Positions 1 through 11,807 are shown, counted from the stretch's first letter. The stretch is 64,000 nt of DNA from Micromonospora tulbaghiae (GCF_900091605.1 NZ_FMCQ01000003.1:652836-716835); one strand, 5' to 3'. The notes: generated from the sequence alone by a model not told the origin. Numbers and translations are program-made.

Positions 1-30
1 GCCCGGCCCGGCCCGGCCCGGCCCGGCCCG
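1..30. repeat. (GCCCG)6 simple repeat at window edge
   Basis: Six perfect copies of the 5-base unit GCCCG run from the first base of the window. The array is cut by the window edge, so its full length is unknown. It directly abuts the palindromic element that follows. No function can be assigned. Confidence 0.85.
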
Positions 31-31
31 T

Positions 32-109
32 CGATCATGAAGTTGACGGCACTTCCCGTCCGTTTTGTCCAGGCCAACTTCATGATCGCACCCGTCAACC
101 TCATGATCG
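32..109. repeat. Palindromic intergenic repeat, GATCATGAAGTTG type (composite copy)
   Basis: An 18-base arm, CGATCATGAAGTTGACGG (32-49), is followed by a perfect 14-base inverted copy (75-88) and then by a second inverted arm (92-109) that matches all 18 bases except one. The left arm can therefore pair with either right arm. The same arm pair recurs at 26749-26804, and a related type (GATCAAGGAGTT) lies at 198-254 and 15832-15890. All copies are intergenic, which suggests a REP-like or miniature mobile element. No protein is encoded. Confidence 0.75.
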
Positions 110-197
110 TGCAGGGGGAGGCGGGGAGGGGCGGGCCGGAGGGTGTCGTGCCTCCCTGTGCCGGCGTGCCTGCGGCGGCCCGGTCGGCCCGGCGCGG

Positions 198-254
198 TGA
201 TCAAGGAGTTTGTGTCACCGGAGGGCCCGTGGGGCGACGCCAACTCCTTGATCG
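198..254. repeat. Palindromic intergenic repeat, GATCAAGGAGTT type
   Basis: The arm GATCAAGGAGTT (199-210) has a perfect 12-base inverted partner AACTCCTTGATC (242-253), separated by about 31 bases. A second copy with the same arms and similar spacing is at 15832-15890. The arm aligns with the other repeat type under the shared consensus GATCAWGRAGTT, so the two types probably belong to one family. A lone half-like segment, GATCATGACTCCTTGACC, lies at about 408-425. Confidence 0.75.
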
Positions 255-256
255 TG

Positions 257-729
257 CGGGGAGGTGGCGGGCGACGTCGATGGGGGAGGGGGCCTGAGCA
301 GGTCGGGGGCGGCGAGAGGCGGCGCTGCGCGACGGGGTTTGTCCCGGCCTGTCCGTCATCTGATCACCAATGAGTGACGCTGCAACTTCTCTCCGTCCGG
401 GTGGTTTGATCATGACTCCTTGACCGAACGGCCCCTCGCGACCTAGCCTCGCCATACAGGCTCACTTTGCCCGACCAGCGCAGGCTAAGCGCACAACATA
501 GATCTCGTAACAGAACAGCATCACTTTGGCCAGCTACACCGGCCCTTGACGGGCGCTCCGGAGCCTCCGGAGCCTCCGACAACTGCAACCGGCCCGCCAG
601 CGGTGCCCCGCAGGGGACACCGCCGACGGAAAGCTGCCCACAGCCAGCCGCTCCGGTCGGGCGTCCAGAGCCGCAGGCGCGTGTCCTTCGCGCGTGTCCT
701 GCGGCGCCGACGTTCAGGGGGAGGCGGCC
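257..729. other. Intergenic region upstream of rny, no confident gene
   Basis: I see no convincing gene in this stretch. Bases around 440-540 are clearly less GC-rich than the surroundings and contain the best promoter-like sequence (420-449). A short tandem duplication of TCCGGAGCC lies near 556-576. If the promoter at 420-449 is real, the rny transcript carries a leader of roughly 270 bases before the small gene at 730. Confidence 0.5.
420..449 (+). promoter_or_regulatory. Candidate sigma-70 promoter for the rny transcript
   Basis: TTGACC (420-425) is followed after 18 bases by TAGCCT (444-449), matching actinobacterial TTGAC and TANNNT elements. The -35 hexamer falls inside a half-copy of the palindromic repeat family. 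It is the only well-spaced pair I found between 257 and 730 on this strand. It has not been tested experimentally as far as the sequence shows. Confidence 0.35.
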
Positions 730-950
730 ATGGCAGGGCGGCACAGGTTCACCGGCGGTCTGCCACACGGCCCCGATCCCTCCCGGGCGGGTGACAGCGT
801 GACCACCGAGCCCAGACGGACCGGCGACGCCGCCCGGGCCACCGGAGCGGGGCAGCACAGCAACGCCGGTCGGGCCACCGGAGCAGGGCGGAAGTACGAC
901 GCCGGAGCCCGGCGGACGAGCGCGTCCGCGTACCGGTGCGGAGCGGCTCG

Positions 951-954
<4 letters not shown>
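730..954 (+). CDS. Small hypothetical protein translationally coupled to rny
   Basis: This 74-residue reading frame is not a family I recognise. It opens with ATG 5-6 bases after a strong Shine-Dalgarno tract (GGGGGAGG, about 717-724). It ends in a TGA whose ATGA overlap contains the rny start codon, a typical coupling arrangement. The product is rich in Arg, Gly and Ala, has no membrane segment, and carries two copies of RATGAG that reflect a 19-base direct repeat with a 36-base period (835-853 and 871-889). About 80 percent of third codon positions are G or C, slightly lower than in neighbouring genes. It could be a real small protein, a leader peptide tuning rny translation, or a chance frame. 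Confidence 0.45.
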
Positions 955-2717
<1,763 letters not shown>

Positions 2718-2734
2718 GCGGCGGCAAGACGGAG

Positions 2735-2769
2735 AACGGGCGGGTGGGGGAGAACCCCACCCGCCCGTT
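2735..2769. terminator. Bidirectional terminator between rny and gluD
   Basis: A perfect 15-base stem (2735-2749 with 2755-2769) encloses a 5-base loop. It lies 17 bases after the rny stop and just beyond the end of the converging gluD gene, so it can serve both transcripts. There is no T tract, which is usual in high-GC actinomycetes. Confidence 0.85.
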
Positions 2770-2783
2770 GCGTGTCCGTCGAC

Positions 2784-3659
2784 TCACAGAGGCGTGACGC
2801 CGGTGCCGCCGTCGGTCTGCGTCGCCGGCAGCGGCTTGGCCGCGGTGCGCGGCAGCCGGGTGAGCCGCTTCTGCAGCCACCAGGCCAGCACCGACAGCAG
2901 GCCGCAGATGCTGATGTAGATGGCCGCGACGATCAGGTACGTCGGGACGTACGGCAGGCCGAACGCCAGCCGGCCGCCGATCTGCTTGCCCACGAAGAGC
3001 AGCTCGGGGTACGTGATGATGAAGCCGAGCGCGGTGTCCTTGAGCAGCACGACGAGCTGGCTCACGATCGCCGGGAGCATCGACCGGAACGCCTGCGGCA
3101 GCAGGATCAGCCGCAGCACCTGGTTCTTGCGCATGCCGATCGCGTACGCGCCCTCGGACTGCCCGTACGGCACGGCGTTGATGCCGGCGCGGAAGATCTC
3201 CGCCAGCACCGAGCCGTTGTAGAGCGTCAAACCGATGACCAGCGCCCAGAACTTGTCGATCGGCCAGCCGTACTGCAACGGCACGTAGTAGCCGAAGAAG
3301 ATCAGGATCAGCAGCGGGATGGCCCGGAACAGCTCCACCACGAACGTGGCGGGCGCCCGGAACAACACCTTGTCGCTGAGCCGGGCGCTGGCGAAGAACG
3401 CGCCGAACAGCAGCGCCAGCACGGTGGCGACGGCGGCTACCTTCAGCGTGGCCCAGAGGCCGTTCAGCAGCTCCCGCTGTACGGCCGCGTACTGGAACTG
3501 TTCCCACTTGCGGGCCTCGAACTGGCCGGTCTGGTCGAACTTGTAGACCACGAAGGCGAGCAGCGCGACGATCGCGGCGATCGAGACGATGCCGAGGATC
3601 CGGTTGCGCAGCCGGGCCTTCGGGCCGGGGATGTCGTAGAGGACGCTGCTGCTGCTCAT
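2784..3659 (-). CDS. gluD: Glutamate-type amino-acid ABC transporter permease
   Basis: This is an inner-membrane permease of the polar amino-acid ABC importer family (HisM type). The 291-residue product has an N-terminal helix near residues 20-45, a periplasmic segment, then about four more membrane helices. The conserved EAA-type loop reads GAYAIGMRKNQVLRLILLPQA. The start ATG at 3659 overlaps the gluC stop in an ATGA arrangement, so the two permeases are translationally coupled and should form a heterodimer. It is the last gene of the four-gene importer operon. It has a longer N-terminal part than gluC, as in Corynebacterium GluD. Confidence 0.92.
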   Translation of the reverse strand: MSSSSVLYDIPGPKARLRNRILGIVSIAAIVALLAFVVYKFDQTGQFEARKWEQFQYAAVQRELLNGLWATLKVAAVATVLALLFGAFFASARLSDKVLFRAPATFVVELFRAIPLLILIFFGYYVPLQYGWPIDKFWALVIGLTLYNGSVLAEIFRAGINAVPYGQSEGAYAIGMRKNQVLRLILLPQAFRSMLPAIVSQLVVLLKDTALGFIITYPELLFVGKQIGGRLAFGLPYVPTYLIVAAIYISICGLLSVLAWWLQKRLTRLPRTAAKPLPATQTDGGTGVTPL

Positions 3660-4312
3660 CGGGCCACCGCCCACTTGCGCTCGAGGATCCGCTGGAGCAC
3701 CACCAGCGGGAGGATCAGGATGAGGAAGCCGATCACGATCCAGGTGAGCACGATGAACTGCGGCTCACCCCGTTCCGACATGTACGCCGGGATGGCGCCG
3801 GCCTCCAGCACGGAGAAGCCGGCGGCGATCGTGGTGTTCTTCAGCATGGCGATGAGCACGCTCATCATGGGCGGGACCATGGCCCGCAGTGCCTGCGGCA
3901 GCACGATCAGCGTCAGCACCTGGGCGAATGTCATGCCCAGCGCGCGGGCCGCCTCGGCCTGTCCGGTGGCTACCGTGTTCACGCCGGAGCGGACCACCTC
4001 GCAGATGAACGCCGAGGTGTACGCGGTCAGCGCGATGCAGGCGCTGTTGAAGTAGTCGATGTTGACGTCCAGCTTCGGCACCGCGAAGACGAGGAACGCG
4101 AACACCAGCGTCAGGGGAGTGTTGCGCACCAGGTTGACGTAGGTGGCGCCGAACGCCCGCAGCGCGGGGACGGGGGACACCCGCATCGCGCCGAGCAGCA
4201 TGCCGAGGACGAGACTGCCGACGCCGGCGATCAGGAACAACTTGACGGTGTTGTAGAACCCCTCGCGGAACAGGCTCGCGTTGTCCGTCAGGACGCGGAA
4301 GAACTCGCCCAT
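3656..4312 (-). CDS. gluC: Glutamate-type amino-acid ABC transporter permease
   Basis: This is the shorter permease of the importer: 218 residues with about five membrane helices and the ATPase-docking EAA loop near residues 120-140 (AEAARALGMTFAQVLTLIVLPQA). It pairs with GluD in the membrane and is energised by GluA. It follows gluB after 78 bases that contain a strong hairpin, which may lower permease expression relative to the binding protein. Its stop overlaps the gluD start by ATGA. Confidence 0.92.
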   Translation of the reverse strand: MGEFFRVLTDNASLFREGFYNTVKLFLIAGVGSLVLGMLLGAMRVSPVPALRAFGATYVNLVRNTPLTLVFAFLVFAVPKLDVNIDYFNSACIALTAYTSAFICEVVRSGVNTVATGQAEAARALGMTFAQVLTLIVLPQALRAMVPPMMSVLIAMLKNTTIAAGFSVLEAGAIPAYMSERGEPQFIVLTWIVIGFLILILPLVVLQRILERKWAVAR

Positions 4313-4337
4313 ACCTCGCTCTCACTCTCTCCAGACG

Positions 4338-4373
4338 GGACCGGGCGGGGAGGAGGACCTCCCCGCCCGGTCC
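4338..4373 (-). terminator. Intra-operon hairpin between gluB and gluC
   Basis: A perfect 16-base stem (4338-4353 with 4358-4373) with a 4-base loop sits between the binding-protein and permease genes. In ABC importer operons such a hairpin commonly gives partial termination or protects the upstream mRNA, so that more binding protein is made than permease. The role here is inferred from position. Confidence 0.75.
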
Positions 4374-4390
4374 GACGTCGGTGCGGACCG

Positions 4391-5323
4391 TCAGTACCGC
4401 TCGAGCTGCGGCGCAGTGGCCGGCGAGCCGGACTTGCCGAGCGTGCCGTCGTAGATCTTCTTCCAGGTGCCGTCGGTGAACGCCGCCTCGATCTGGTCGT
4501 TCACGTAGTCACGCAGCGCCTTGTCGTCCTTGGGCAGGCCGATGCCGTACTTCTCGGTGCTGAACGGCTGGCCGACGACCTTGAGCTCGTCCGGGTTCTG
4601 CGCGGCGTAGCCCTTGAGGATGGCGTCGTCGGTGGTCACCGCGTCGACCTTCTTGTCGAGCAGCTGCGAGACGCACTCCGAGTAGGTCTTGAACTCGACG
4701 ATGTTCTCGCCCTCGGTCAGGCCCTCGTCGCGGATCTTCTGGATCGGCGTGGAGCCGGTGGCCGAGCAGACCTTCTTGCCCTTGAGCGTGTCCTTGCCGG
4801 TGATCGACGACTCGTCCTTGCGGACCAGCAGGTCCTGGCCGGCGACGAAGTACGGGCCGGCGAAGGAGACGTCGTTCTTGCGCTTGTCGGTGATCGAGTA
4901 CGTGCCGACGTAGTAGTCGATCTCGCCGCCCTTGATCGCGGTCTCCCGGTTGGCGGACGCGATCTCCTTGTACTCGATCTTCGCCGGGTCGACGCCGAGG
5001 GTGCTGGCGACGTACTGGGCGATCTCGATGTCGAAGCCGCAGCGCTTGCCCTGGGCGTCCTTGTAGCCGAGGTTCGGCTGGTCGAACTTGACGCCGATGA
5101 CGACCTTGCCGGCCGACTTGATCTTCTCGAAGGCCGGGCTGCCGGCGACGTTGGCGTCCGTCTTGGGGGTGAAGGTGACGCCCGAGCTGCTGCAGTTGTC
5201 GCCCTGCGCTCCACCGCTGGCGTTGCCGCCGCTGGGAGCGGGGTCCCCCTCCTTGCCGCAGGCGGCCGCGGACAGGGCGAGCGAAGCCATCATGGCCACC
5301 GCAGCCACGCGCTTGTAACGCAT
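4391..5323 (-). CDS. gluB: Glutamate-binding lipoprotein of ABC importer
   Basis: This is the extracellular solute-binding protein (family 3) that captures glutamate or a related polar amino acid for GluCD-GluA. The 310-residue product has a signal peptide with lipobox LSAAAC (the Cys near residue 22 would be lipidated), a Gly/Ser-rich spacer, then a periplasmic-binding fold beginning VVIGVKFDQPNLG. The start at 5323 is chosen because AAGGAG lies 6 bases upstream; an in-frame ATG six bases earlier would sit directly on that site. It is 50 bases downstream of gluA in the same operon. Substrate specificity is inferred from homology and operon structure. Confidence 0.9.
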   Translation of the reverse strand: MRYKRVAAVAMMASLALSAAACGKEGDPAPSGGNASGGAQGDNCSSSGVTFTPKTDANVAGSPAFEKIKSAGKVVIGVKFDQPNLGYKDAQGKRCGFDIEIAQYVASTLGVDPAKIEYKEIASANRETAIKGGEIDYYVGTYSITDKRKNDVSFAGPYFVAGQDLLVRKDESSITGKDTLKGKKVCSATGSTPIQKIRDEGLTEGENIVEFKTYSECVSQLLDKKVDAVTTDDAILKGYAAQNPDELKVVGQPFSTEKYGIGLPKDDKALRDYVNDQIEAAFTDGTWKKIYDGTLGKSGSPATAPQLERY

Positions 5324-5373
5324 ACACATCTCCTTCTTCGACGGAGTCGACGGGACGACTCCACTACGGACGC

Positions 5374-6120
5374 TCAGTGGGTGAGGATCTTGGAGAGGAA
5401 GTCCTTGGCCCGCTCGCTGCGCGGGTTCGCGAAGAACTCGGTCGGCGGCGCGTCCTCGACCAGCTTGCCGTCGGCCATGAAAATGACCCGGTTGGCCGCG
5501 TGCCGGGCGAAGCCCATCTCGTGGGTCACCACGACCATGGTCATGCCCTCGCTCGCCAGCGACGTCATCACGTCCAGCACCTCGCCGACCATCTCCGGGT
5601 CCAGCGCGCTCGTCGGCTCGTCGAACAGCATCGCCTTGGGCTGCATGGCCAGCGCGCGGGCGATCGCCGCCCGCTGCTGCTGACCGCCGGAGAGCTGCGC
5701 CGGGTACTTGTCCGCCTGGTTGGCGATGCCGACCCGGTCCAGCAGGGCCAGGCCGCGCTCACGTGCGGCGGCCGGCTTCTCCTTGCGGACCTTGACCGGC
5801 CCCAGCGCGACGTTCTCCAGGATGGTCTTGTGCGCGAAGAGGTTGAACGACTGGAACACCATGCCGACCTCGCTGCGCAGCTTGGCCAGGGGCTTGCCCT
5901 CGGCCGGCAGCGGCTGCCCGTCGAACGTGATGGTGCCGGAGTCGATCGGCTCAAGCCGGTTGATGGTGCGGCAGAGCGTCGACTTGCCGGAGCCGGACGG
6001 GCCGATCACCACGACCACCTCGCCCCGGCCGACGGACAGGGACACGTCGTCGAGCACGTGCAGCGGCCCGAACCACTTGTTCACCCCGTCGAGCACGATC
6101 AGCGGGTCGCCCGTCGTCAC
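5374..6120 (-). CDS. gluA: Glutamate-type amino-acid ABC transporter ATP-binding protein
   Basis: This is the cytoplasmic ATPase of the importer. The 248-residue protein has Walker A (GPSGSGKST), the Q-loop ([11 protein letters not shown]), the signature LSGGQQQR, Walker B ([13 protein letters not shown]) and the switch His in VVVTHEMGF. The start is taken as GTG at 6120, giving MTTGDPLI as in homologues; a GTG at 6129 is also possible. It is the first gene of gluABCD, and the upstream DNA shared with selD carries GlnR-box-like sequences, which would fit nitrogen control of glutamate uptake. Confidence 0.92.
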   Translation of the reverse strand: MTTGDPLIVLDGVNKWFGPLHVLDDVSLSVGRGEVVVVIGPSGSGKSTLCRTINRLEPIDSGTITFDGQPLPAEGKPLAKLRSEVGMVFQSFNLFAHKTILENVALGPVKVRKEKPAAARERGLALLDRVGIANQADKYPAQLSGGQQQRAAIARALAMQPKAMLFDEPTSALDPEMVGEVLDVMTSLASEGMTMVVVTHEMGFARHAANRVIFMADGKLVEDAPPTEFFANPRSERAKDFLSKILTH

Positions 6121-6221
6121 GTCGTCCACCGTCCCTGTCGTCCATGGCGGAATTCGGGGGTCGGTCGACCCCCGGTTGGGCAACTGTAGGCGGGGTGACG
6201 TGGCAGAACGCAACTCAGATG

Positions 6222-6246
6222 GTCACGGAGCGGTAACACCGGTCAC
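6222..6246. promoter_or_regulatory. Candidate GlnR-type nitrogen-control site
   Basis: The sequence GTCAC-N6-GTAAC (6222-6237) is followed 4 bases later by another GTCAC (6242-6246). It resembles the actinobacterial GlnR box pattern GTNAC-N6-GNAAC. It lies in the divergent region between gluA and selD, about 100 bases from each start. A second copy with the same spacing is at 7428-7443. Binding is inferred from pattern only. Confidence 0.4.
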
Positions 6247-6327
6247 CGGCATACCGGCACGTCCGAATTTCGTCGTCGACGGGTGGGCCGATTGGCGTCG
6301 TCACCGCAGACCCGAGATCATGAGGGG

Positions 6328-7317
6328 ATGACCGACGCGATCCGGCTGACCGACTACGCACGTGGTGGCGGCTGCGCCTGCAAGATCCCACCCGGCGAGC
6401 TGGAGGTGATGGTCGCCGGTCTCGGCGCCACCGGCGGCTCCGCCGACCTGCTGGTCGGCCTGGAGAACGGCGACGACGCCGCGGTGGTCCGGCTGGACGA
6501 GCGCACGGGCCTGGTGAGCACCGCGGACTTCTTCACCCCGGTGGTCGACGACGCCTACGACTGGGGGCGCATCGCCGCCGCCAACGCGCTCTCCGACGTG
6601 TACGCGATGGGCGGCACCCCGCTCGTCGCGCTCAACCTGCTCTGCTGGCCGCGCGGCGTGCTGCCGCCGGAGATGGCCCGCGAGGTGCTGCGCGGCGGTC
6701 TGGACGTGGCCCGGGAGGCGAACTGCCACCTGGCCGGCGGGCACAGCGTGGACGACGACAGCCCCAAGTACGGCCTGGCGGTCACCGGCGTGGTCCGGCC
6801 GGAAGAGTTGATCACGCTCGACGCCGGGCGCGCCGGGCTGCCGCTGTCGCTGACCAAGCCGCTCGGGGTGGGCGTGCTCAACACCCGCCACAAGCAGACC
6901 GGGCAGCGCTTCCCCGAGGCGGTCGAGTCGATGGCCCGGCTCAACCGGGACGCGGCCCGCGCGGCGGTGGCCGCCGGCATCCGATGCGGCACCGACGTGA
7001 CCGGCTTCGGCCTGCTCGGGCACGCCTCGAAGCTGGCCCGCGCGAGCCGCCTGACGGTGGCGATCGACGCGGCGGCGGTGCCGTATCTGACAGGCGCGCG
7101 GGAGGCGCTGCGCGACGGGTACGTCAGCGGCGGCACCCGGCGCAACCTGGAGTGGGTCATGCCGTGGACCGACTTCGGCGGCGCGGACGAGGGGGAGCAG
7201 CTGCTGCTCGCCGACGCGCAGACCTCCGGCGGCCTGCTGGTCGCCGGTGAGGTGCCGGGCGGCACGGTGATCGGTGAGCTGCTGCCCGCTTCGGAGCACC
7301 TGATCCGGGTGCGCTGA
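6328..7317 (+). CDS. selD: Selenophosphate synthetase (selenide, water dikinase)
   Basis: SelD makes selenophosphate from selenide and ATP, the selenium donor for selenocysteine tRNA and for selenouridine. The 329-residue protein has the N-terminal active-site motif GGGCACK, where Cys16 and Lys19 correspond to the catalytic Cys and Lys of Escherichia coli SelD, so this is the cysteine rather than the selenocysteine form. The nucleotide-binding region (NGDDAAVV, TADFFTPVVDD, LAGGHSV) and the C-terminal AIRS domain (GFGLLGHA, ADAQTSGGLL) follow. The ATG at 6328 directly follows GAGGGG, so start selection is slightly uncertain. No selA, selB or selC gene is visible in the window. Confidence 0.93.
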   Translation: MTDAIRLTDYARGGGCACKIPPGELEVMVAGLGATGGSADLLVGLENGDDAAVVRLDERTGLVSTADFFTPVVDDAYDWGRIAAANALSDVYAMGGTPLVALNLLCWPRGVLPPEMAREVLRGGLDVAREANCHLAGGHSVDDDSPKYGLAVTGVVRPEELITLDAGRAGLPLSLTKPLGVGVLNTRHKQTGQRFPEAVESMARLNRDAARAAVAAGIRCGTDVTGFGLLGHASKLARASRLTVAIDAAAVPYLTGAREALRDGYVSGGTRRNLEWVMPWTDFGGADEGEQLLLADAQTSGGLLVAGEVPGGTVIGELLPASEHLIRVR

Positions 7318-7427
7318 GCCTCGGATGTCGCGGCGCGGCCGGGCCGTCGCCGCGGCACCGTACCCGATAAACTGTCATCTTCCAGCTACTCTGGGCAACG
7401 TCGCCCGAGGGAATTTTGCCCGGAATG

Positions 7428-7443
7428 GTCACAGACCGGTAAC
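7428..7443. promoter_or_regulatory. Second candidate GlnR-type site
   Basis: GTCAC-AGACCG-GTAAC matches the site upstream of gluA/selD in both half-sites and in the 6-base spacer. The longer shared string is TGGTCACRGASCGGTAAC. It lies about 90 bases upstream of the unknown gene at 7532. Confidence 0.35.
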
Positions 7444-7531
7444 TTGCGCCCGGCTGAGGTCAAATGCACCCCACCATCGTCATTAAGGCCCGATCCGGAG
7501 GCCGGTGGAACGAGCGCAGCGAGGAGGCGGC

Positions 7532-8011
7532 ATGACCGAGCTGTGGAACTGGAGAATCGACGGCGGCGAGCCGGTGGAGGTCTACCCGGCACTGGCCGAG
7601 GCGCTCGGCCGGGTGGTGATGCCCATGGCCGTCGCCGACCCGGTCCGGCTCCCCGCGTACGCGGTGGTCTGCGACGTGTGGGAGGCGCCCGGGCTGTACG
7701 GCACCGTGGTCGACTGTTACGGCGTGCCCGAGAGCCTGTCCGAGCTGCCCGCGATCGCGGCGCTGGCCCGGCTGCTGGGCCGCAACTGCCTGATGCGTGA
7801 CGACACGCTCGACGCCGGCCGCCACCTGCTGGTCGCGCCGGACGGCACGATCCGGCCGGTGCACTTCGACGTGGCCGACACCGACGACGGCGAGGTGCTC
7901 AGCCACCACCGGCTCTGCACGGTCGCCGACGCGCGCTGCCGGGGCTGGTCGCAGTGCCACCGCTCCCGCTGGGCCCCCGACACGGTCGCCCCGGTGCTCG
8001 CCGCCGCCTGA
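7532..8011 (+). CDS. Conserved-looking hypothetical protein
   Basis: I do not recognise this 159-residue protein. It has a clear Shine-Dalgarno site (GAGGAGG, 5-6 bases before ATG) and strong GC bias at third positions, so it is very likely a real gene. It is acidic, has no membrane segment or signal peptide, and is rich in Trp and His near the C-terminus, where three Cys occur in a C..C..C arrangement ([20 protein letters not shown]). Two hairpin terminators follow. The upstream DNA carries a GlnR-like site. No function is proposed. Confidence 0.75.
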   Translation: MTELWNWRIDGGEPVEVYPALAEALGRVVMPMAVADPVRLPAYAVVCDVWEAPGLYGTVVDCYGVPESLSELPAIAALARLLGRNCLMRDDTLDAGRHLLVAPDGTIRPVHFDVADTDDGEVLSHHRLCTVADARCRGWSQCHRSRWAPDTVAPVLAAA

Positions 8012-8042
8012 GCGCGGACGCCGGCGGGCACCCCCGACAGGT

Positions 8043-8073
8043 GCTCGCCGCCGTGTCCCCTCCGGCGGCGAGC
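8043..8073 (+). terminator. Hairpin terminator after the 7532 gene
   Basis: An 11-base perfect stem GCTCGCCGCCG (8043-8053) pairs with 8063-8073 around a 9-base loop, 31 bases after the stop codon. Confidence 0.6.
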
Positions 8074-8075
8074 GG

Positions 8076-8106
8076 CGGCGGCCCCGGGCTCAGCCCTGGG
8101 CCGCCG
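8076..8106. terminator. Second hairpin, overlapping the end of the DUF2277 gene
   Basis: Arms at 8076-8088 and 8094-8106 pair in 12 of 13 positions around a 5-base loop that includes the converging gene's stop codon region. Together with the preceding hairpin it insulates two convergent genes. Confidence 0.55.
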
Positions 8107-8317
8107 GCTGCTGCCCCCGCACCACGAGCTGGTCGAGCAGCGTCGCGGTGGCGGCGGCCACGGCCTCCACCGCGGCGTCGAACGCGGCCGCGTTGTGCGC
8201 GGCAGGGGTACGGAATCCGGAGATCTTCCGGACGTACTGCAACGCGGCGGCGCGGATGTCCTCCTCGGTCACCACCGGGACGTACGGCTCACGCAGGGTC
8301 TTGATGCTCCGGCACAC
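8090..8317 (-). CDS. DUF2277 family protein
   Basis: This is a 75-residue cytosolic protein of the DUF2277 family, recognised by the N-terminal CRSIKTLR and the central [15 protein letters not shown] motif followed by an Ala-rich helix. Its function is unknown. The GTG start at 8317 has GGAGGAG just upstream and gives the family-typical MCRSIKTL start; longer in-frame extensions lack support. It runs toward the preceding gene and diverges from miaB, with only 52 bases between the two starts. Confidence 0.85.
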   Translation of the reverse strand: MCRSIKTLREPYVPVVTEEDIRAAALQYVRKISGFRTPAAHNAAAFDAAVEAVAAATATLLDQLVVRGQQPAAQG

Positions 8318-8354
8318 AGCTCCTCCTCGTTCGATCCGATCGGCTCCACCCGGA

Positions 8355-8360
8355 TACGCT
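8355..8360 (+). promoter_or_regulatory. -10 element of leaderless miaB promoter
   Basis: TACGCT matches TANNNT and ends 9 bases before the miaB ATG, which has no Shine-Dalgarno sequence. Transcription would begin at or next to the A of the start codon. Confidence 0.5.
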
Positions 8361-8369
8361 GTCCGGGTC

Positions 8370-9869
8370 ATGACTACCGCAGCCGCGGGCAGCCCGCGCA
8401 CCTATCAGGTGCGTACGTACGGCTGCCAGATGAACGTGCACGACTCCGAGCGCATCTCCGGCCTCCTCGAGGACGCCGGGTACGTGCGCGCCGCCGAGGC
8501 CGACGAGCAGCCCGACGTGGTGGTGTTCAACACCTGCGCGGTCCGGGAGAACGCCGACAACCGGCTCTACGGCAACCTGGGTCATCTGCGCCCCGTGAAG
8601 GCGAAGCACCCCGGGATGCAGATCGCAGTCGGCGGCTGCCTGGCCCAGAAGGACCGGGGCGACATCGTCCGCAAGGCGCCCTGGGTGGACGTCGTCTTCG
8701 GCACGCACAACATCGGCTCGCTGCCGGCGCTGCTGGACCGGGCACGGCACAACACCGCCGCCGAGGTGGAGATCCTGGAGTCGCTGGAGGTCTTCCCCTC
8801 CACGCTGCCGACCCGGCGCGAGTCGACGTACGCCGGGTGGGTCTCGATCTCCGTCGGCTGCAACAACACGTGCACGTTCTGCATCGTGCCCTCCCTGCGC
8901 GGCAAGGAGAAGGACCGCCGCCCCGGCGACATCCTCTCCGAGGTCCGTGCGCTGGTCGACTCCGGCGTGCTGGAGGTGACGCTACTCGGGCAGAACGTCA
9001 ACTCCTACGGCGTCGAGTTCGGCGACCGGTACGCGTTCGGCAAGCTGCTGCGCGCCTGCGGGGACATCGACGGGCTGGAGCGGGTGCGGTTCACCAGCCC
9101 GCACCCGAAGGACTTCACCGACGACGTGATCGCCGCGATGGCCGAGACACCGAACGTCTGCCACTCGCTGCACATGCCGTTGCAGTCCGGCTCGGACGAC
9201 GTGCTGCGGGCGATGCGCCGCTCGTACCGGTCGGAGCGTTACCTGGGGATCATCGAGAAGGTCCGGGCGGCGATGCCGGACGCGGCGATCACCACCGACA
9301 TCATCGTCGGCTTCCCGGGGGAGACCGAGGCCGACTTCGCCCGCACGCTCGACGTGGTGCGGGAGGCGCGGTTCTCCTCGGCGTTCACGTTCCAGTACTC
9401 CAAGCGCCCCGGCACCCCGGCCGCGACCATGGACGGCCAGCTGCCCAAGCAGGTCGTGCAGGAGCGCTACGAGCGGCTGATCGCCTGCGTCGAGGAGATC
9501 ACCTGGGCGGAGAACAAGAAGCTGGTCGGGGAGACCGTCGAGGTGCTGGTGGCAGTCGGCGAGGGTCGCAAGGACGAGCGCACCGGCCGGATGTCCGGCC
9601 GGGCCCGCGACGGCCGGCTCGTGCACTTCGCCACCGGTGAGCTGGCCGGGCGGATCCGCCCCGGCGACATCGTGCAAACCACTGTCACGTACGCCGCCCC
9701 GCACCACCTCAACGCCGACGGCGCGCCGCTGGCTCACCGGCGCACCCGGGCCGGGGACGCGGCCGAGGCGGGACAGGTTCCGCGTACCCCCGGGGTGCTG
9801 CTCGGACTGCCGACGGTCGGCGCGCCGGCCGCGGCGCCCGCCCCCGTCGGCGGCTGCGCCGCGAACTGA
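8370..9869 (+). CDS. miaB: tRNA-2-methylthio-N6-dimethylallyladenosine synthase
   Basis: MiaB is a radical-SAM methylthiotransferase that adds the methylthio group to isopentenyl-A37 in tRNAs reading UNN codons, completing the modification begun by MiaA (encoded at 14015). The 499-residue protein has the UPF0004 domain with auxiliary cluster ligands Cys19, Cys56 and Cys90, the radical-SAM CxxxCxxC motif (Cys164, Cys168, Cys171), the MPLQSGSD motif and a C-terminal TRAM domain. An extra Ala/Pro-rich tail of about 50 residues follows the TRAM domain. The mRNA appears leaderless. The gene ends at a strong bidirectional terminator. Confidence 0.95.
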   Translation: MTTAAAGSPRTYQVRTYGCQMNVHDSERISGLLEDAGYVRAAEADEQPDVVVFNTCAVRENADNRLYGNLGHLRPVKAKHPGMQIAVGGCLAQKDRGDIVRKAPWVDVVFGTHNIGSLPALLDRARHNTAAEVEILESLEVFPSTLPTRRESTYAGWVSISVGCNNTCTFCIVPSLRGKEKDRRPGDILSEVRALVDSGVLEVTLLGQNVNSYGVEFGDRYAFGKLLRACGDIDGLERVRFTSPHPKDFTDDVIAAMAETPNVCHSLHMPLQSGSDDVLRAMRRSYRSERYLGIIEKVRAAMPDAAITTDIIVGFPGETEADFARTLDVVREARFSSAFTFQYSKRPGTPAATMDGQLPKQVVQERYERLIACVEEITWAENKKLVGETVEVLVAVGEGRKDERTGRMSGRARDGRLVHFATGELAGRIRPGDIVQTTVTYAAPHHLNADGAPLAHRRTRAGDAAEAGQVPRTPGVLLGLPTVGAPAAAPAPVGGCAAN

Positions 9870-9875
9870 GCCGAG

Positions 9876-9913
9876 CGTGACGGCGGGGGCCGACCAGGGC
9901 CCCCGCCGTCACG
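9876..9913. terminator. Bidirectional terminator between miaB and cellulase
   Basis: A perfect 16-base stem (9876-9891 with 9898-9913) with a 6-base loop fills the gap between the two convergent genes. Confidence 0.9.
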
Positions 9914-9916
9914 GCC

Positions 9917-11807
<1,891 letters not shown>

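Noticed and set aside
1..109. Possible CRISPR or phage attachment site
   Set aside because: The GCCCG array has no spacers and the inverted repeats lack regular spacing; no integrase or cas gene is near.
408..425. A fifth complete copy of the palindromic repeat
   Set aside because: Only a half-like segment is present, without a second arm at the expected distance.
364..858. Long open frames on the minus strand of the rny upstream region
   Set aside because: No ribosome site, atypical composition and no recognisable motif; such open frames are common on the complement of GC-rich DNA.
6121..7531. Selenocysteine tRNA (selC) near selD
   Set aside because: No stretch here folds into a tRNA-like cloverleaf with a TCA anticodon by inspection.
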